Shown: positions 5,770 to 7,385 of the stretch, piece after piece
Layout of the letters: every line of letters starts with the position of its first letter
Numbering within the stretch: position 1 is the stretch's first letter
Assembly: GCA_025350985.1 (NCBI GenBank)
Contig: JANXWU010000336.1
Span: forward strand, 1 to 7,385
Direction: 5' to 3'
From: Spartobacteria bacterium
GTDB taxonomy: Bacteria; Verrucomicrobiota; Verrucomicrobiia; Chthoniobacterales; Chthoniobacteraceae
DNA: 7,385 nucleotides
Made by a program: the position numbers and the translations under genes
The notes under the pieces: generated by a model
Told to the model about the DNA's origin: nothing
Seen by the model: the letters and a program-made list of their open reading frames with translations, nothing else
Database searches by the model: none

Positions 5770-7385
5770 CAGTCGTCGCTGCTTTGGTAGGGGCTGAAAT
5801 CGCTCTCGTCCCAGCGCGCCCGCTCGAACCGGTGCCGTCGCCAGAGCAACATCACCGGATAAAACAACACGAGGAGGAGCATCACGATCAAATTCGACGT
5901 GAAAACTCCGCCCGTCCGGACGCGCACCGTGAACGGCATTTTTTGAATCTGCGTGTCGGCACTGGCTTCGACGACGAGAAAATATTCGCCCGCTGGAACG
6001 CCGGGAATGGACGCAGTCGCCGCGCGGGAACCCTCGCTCCACGCGCCGTCGCTGTCGGTGCCGTGGTAGTAGCTGACCTCGACGGCGGCGGGAAAAGATT
6101 CGTTGGTCTTCGCGTTCACCAGATCGAAATCGAGGTCGAGCCAACTGTTGTCCACGTCGGCAGCGGTCTCGATCACGACGCGCTGTTCGCCGCCTTCAAT
6201 CAGAAAATGCGGGGTGACAAGTTTCGGTGTTTCCGCAGGCGCGGCCGAGGTGGCCGAAACACGTTGTTGCTCGCGGTCGAAGAGGAACGTCGATTCATTC
6301 CGAGTCACCTCGTGACGCGCGAACGGAGAAAAGAAATGGATTAAAAAGAGCGCGAGGAGGGTGACGAAAAACGCCACGCGAACTTCCTGCCAGCGCACTG
6401 CAAACGGGTTGGGCTGGTTGAGGTAAACGCCCTGCGATGACGGCAGATTTTTCACCCCGAATGCCTCGGCGATGAGCCGGGAATCGACGTATTCCCCCAG
6501 CGACCAAGTGAACTCGTGGAGATCGGGATACGTTTCCTTCGAGAGGATTTCCGGCGGCGCGATGAAGTCGGTAATGTCCGCGCGCTCGCCGCGTCGCACT
6601 TTCCAGTAAAACTCGCCCAGCACTCCGCTCACGGTCGCGCTGCCCTTGTCGAAAAGTTTGTAATCGCGTCCGCCCATCTCAATCGTCTCGCCGCTCAAGT
6701 CAGGCATCGCAGGCAGACGATCGACGAAGCTCCAGTGGCCGTTAAATGAAACGAGCCAGCGGAAGCCCTGCCACGGGTTGAACAGCAGATACTCCGACCA
6801 CTTCGAGTATTTGTCGGTGCGCGCGACGAAGCCGATCACTTCGTACTCGAGCGCAAAAAGTTTTCCACGCTGGCCGATGGGCAAAAGCGGCGCGAGTTGG
6901 CGCGTCGCGATGTCAGCTTTTTGGATGACTTGAAATTCCGGCGTCGCCGTGTCGATCACCACGCCGCACGAGCCGCACACGGCGGACATCGATTGCCCGG
7001 CGGCGCGCAAATTCACGACCGCGCCGCACGACGGACAGGCGAGCGCCGTCGTGCGATTTTTTTCCTGAGCCACCTCCGCGTTCCAGCCAGGGACGGGGCG
7101 AAGATTGGTGAACTTTAGATCGTCGAAGCGGACGAACTCGCCGACGTAAAACTCCACGTCATCTTTGGAAAGCTCGATGCTGGCAAACTCCCCATTTTTG
7201 TTGGTCAAGTCGATGCTCCCGCGGCGATGCCCAGGCGGCGCGGCAAACGGCAGCTCGCCTTCGCCCGCGCGGCAAATGGCGTTTTTTACATCGGTCACCG
7301 TCCACCATTTATCGGCCAATTGAAGCGTCTTACCCACTTCATACATTTCCATTTTCGGCGGAAGCTGCTCCGTGACTTCGGTCGG
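5769..7385 (-). CDS. DUF4178 domain membrane protein with zinc ribbon (5' end probably outside window)
   Basis: From the ATG at 7352 the protein has 527 residues, but the frame stays open to the window edge (upstream codons read EVTEQLPPK) with no Shine-Dalgarno near 7352, so the true start is probably beyond the window. Residues below count from 7352. Residues 4-90 form a beta-rich module (YEVGKTLQLADKWWTVTDV, GEGELPF, FTNLRPVPGW). A zinc ribbon follows: CPSC at 106-109 and CGSC at 126-129. A DUF4178 module at about 155-265 shows LPIGQRGKLFALEYEVIGF, KWSEYLLFNPWQGFRWLV and GHWSF. A first transmembrane helix (about 325-342) is followed by a beta-rich segment (about 343-483), probably extracytoplasmic, then a second helix (484-504) and a short charged tail. 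The cytoplasmic zinc-ribbon/DUF4178 half may be a sensor or scaffold; function is unknown. It is the first visible gene of the run, and DUF4178 genes are found beside DUF350 and polyamine genes in other bacteria. Confidence 0.85.
   Translation of the reverse strand, partial: PTEVTEQLPPKMEMYEVGKTLQLADKWWTVTDVKNAICRAGEGELPFAAPPGHRRGSIDLTNKNGEFASIELSKDDVEFYVGEFVRFDDLKFTNLRPVPGWNAEVAQEKNRTTALACPSCGAVVNLRAAGQSMSAVCGSCGVVIDTATPEFQVIQKADIATRQLAPLLPIGQRGKLFALEYEVIGFVARTDKYSKWSEYLLFNPWQGFRWLVSFNGHWSFVDRLPAMPDLSGETIEMGGRDYKLFDKGSATVSGVLGEFYWKVRRGERADITDFIAPPEILSKETYPDLHEFTWSLGEYVDSRLIAEAFGVKNLPSSQGVYLNQPNPFAVRWQEVRVAFFVTLLALFLIHFFSPFARHEVTRNESTFLFDREQQRVSATSAAPAETPKLVTPHFLIEGGEQRVVIETAADVDNSWLDLDFDLVNAKTNESFPAAVEVSYYHGTDSDGAWSEGSRAATASIPGVPAGEYFLVVEASADTQIQKMPFTVRVRTGGVFTSNLIVMLLLVLFYPVMLLWRRHRFERARWDESDFSPYQSSDD

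Noticed and set aside
1..7385. CRISPR arrays, insertion sequences, tRNA genes, phage or defence genes.
   Set aside because: No spaced direct repeats, transposase motifs, terminal inverted repeats or tRNA-like cloverleaf were seen; genes fill the window almost completely.

Overview
The window is GC-rich and almost entirely coding. It comes from a bacterium most likely in the Planctomycetes-Verrucomicrobia-Chlamydiae (PVC) group, with Verrucomicrobiota the best guess. The main clue is the left-hand gene, which joins HEAT-like helical repeats to the C-terminal CxxCH haem domain typical of Verrucomicrobia and Planctomycetes. A secreted SGNH esterase and a Tat-exported lipoprotein fit that picture. 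This is inference from family distribution; no rRNA or other phylogenetic marker is present.

Layout: (1) positions 2-1159, plus strand, are the 3' part of a HEAT/cytochrome c-type protein that enters from the left edge. (2) From 1186 to the right edge, everything is on the minus strand and forms one tightly packed run of seven genes, converging on gene 1 across only 26 bp. In transcription order (right to left) they are: a DUF4178 protein with zinc-ribbon and membrane segments (5' end off the window), a 55-residue one-helix protein, a DUF350 two-helix membrane protein, a polyamine aminopropyltransferase with a multi-pass membrane domain (SpeE-like), a secreted SGNH hydrolase, a Tat/lipobox FAD-dependent amine-oxidase-like protein, and a pyruvoyl S-adenosylmethionine decarboxylase (SpeD). 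Every junction overlaps by 1-4 nt or is separated by 16 nt or less, so translational coupling and a single transcript are likely. The promoter must lie beyond position 7385.

How the genes fit together: SpeD makes decarboxylated SAM, the aminopropyl donor. The membrane-anchored SpeE homologue has an essentially complete aminopropyltransferase motif set and would use that donor on an amine acceptor that is not identified here, since no putrescine-forming gene is in view. DUF350, DUF4178 and the small protein are membrane partners of unknown function. The exported flavoprotein could oxidise an amine product or something unrelated. The whole looks like a membrane- or envelope-centred polyamine-type system rather than ordinary cytosolic spermidine synthesis. 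Parts of this association (DUF350 and DUF4178 with SpeD/SpeE-like genes) recur in bacteria. The SGNH and Tat flavoprotein genes placed inside it are the least explained part.

No tRNA, rRNA, CRISPR array, insertion sequence or convincing repeat was seen, and no stretch longer than 300 bases lacks a gene.
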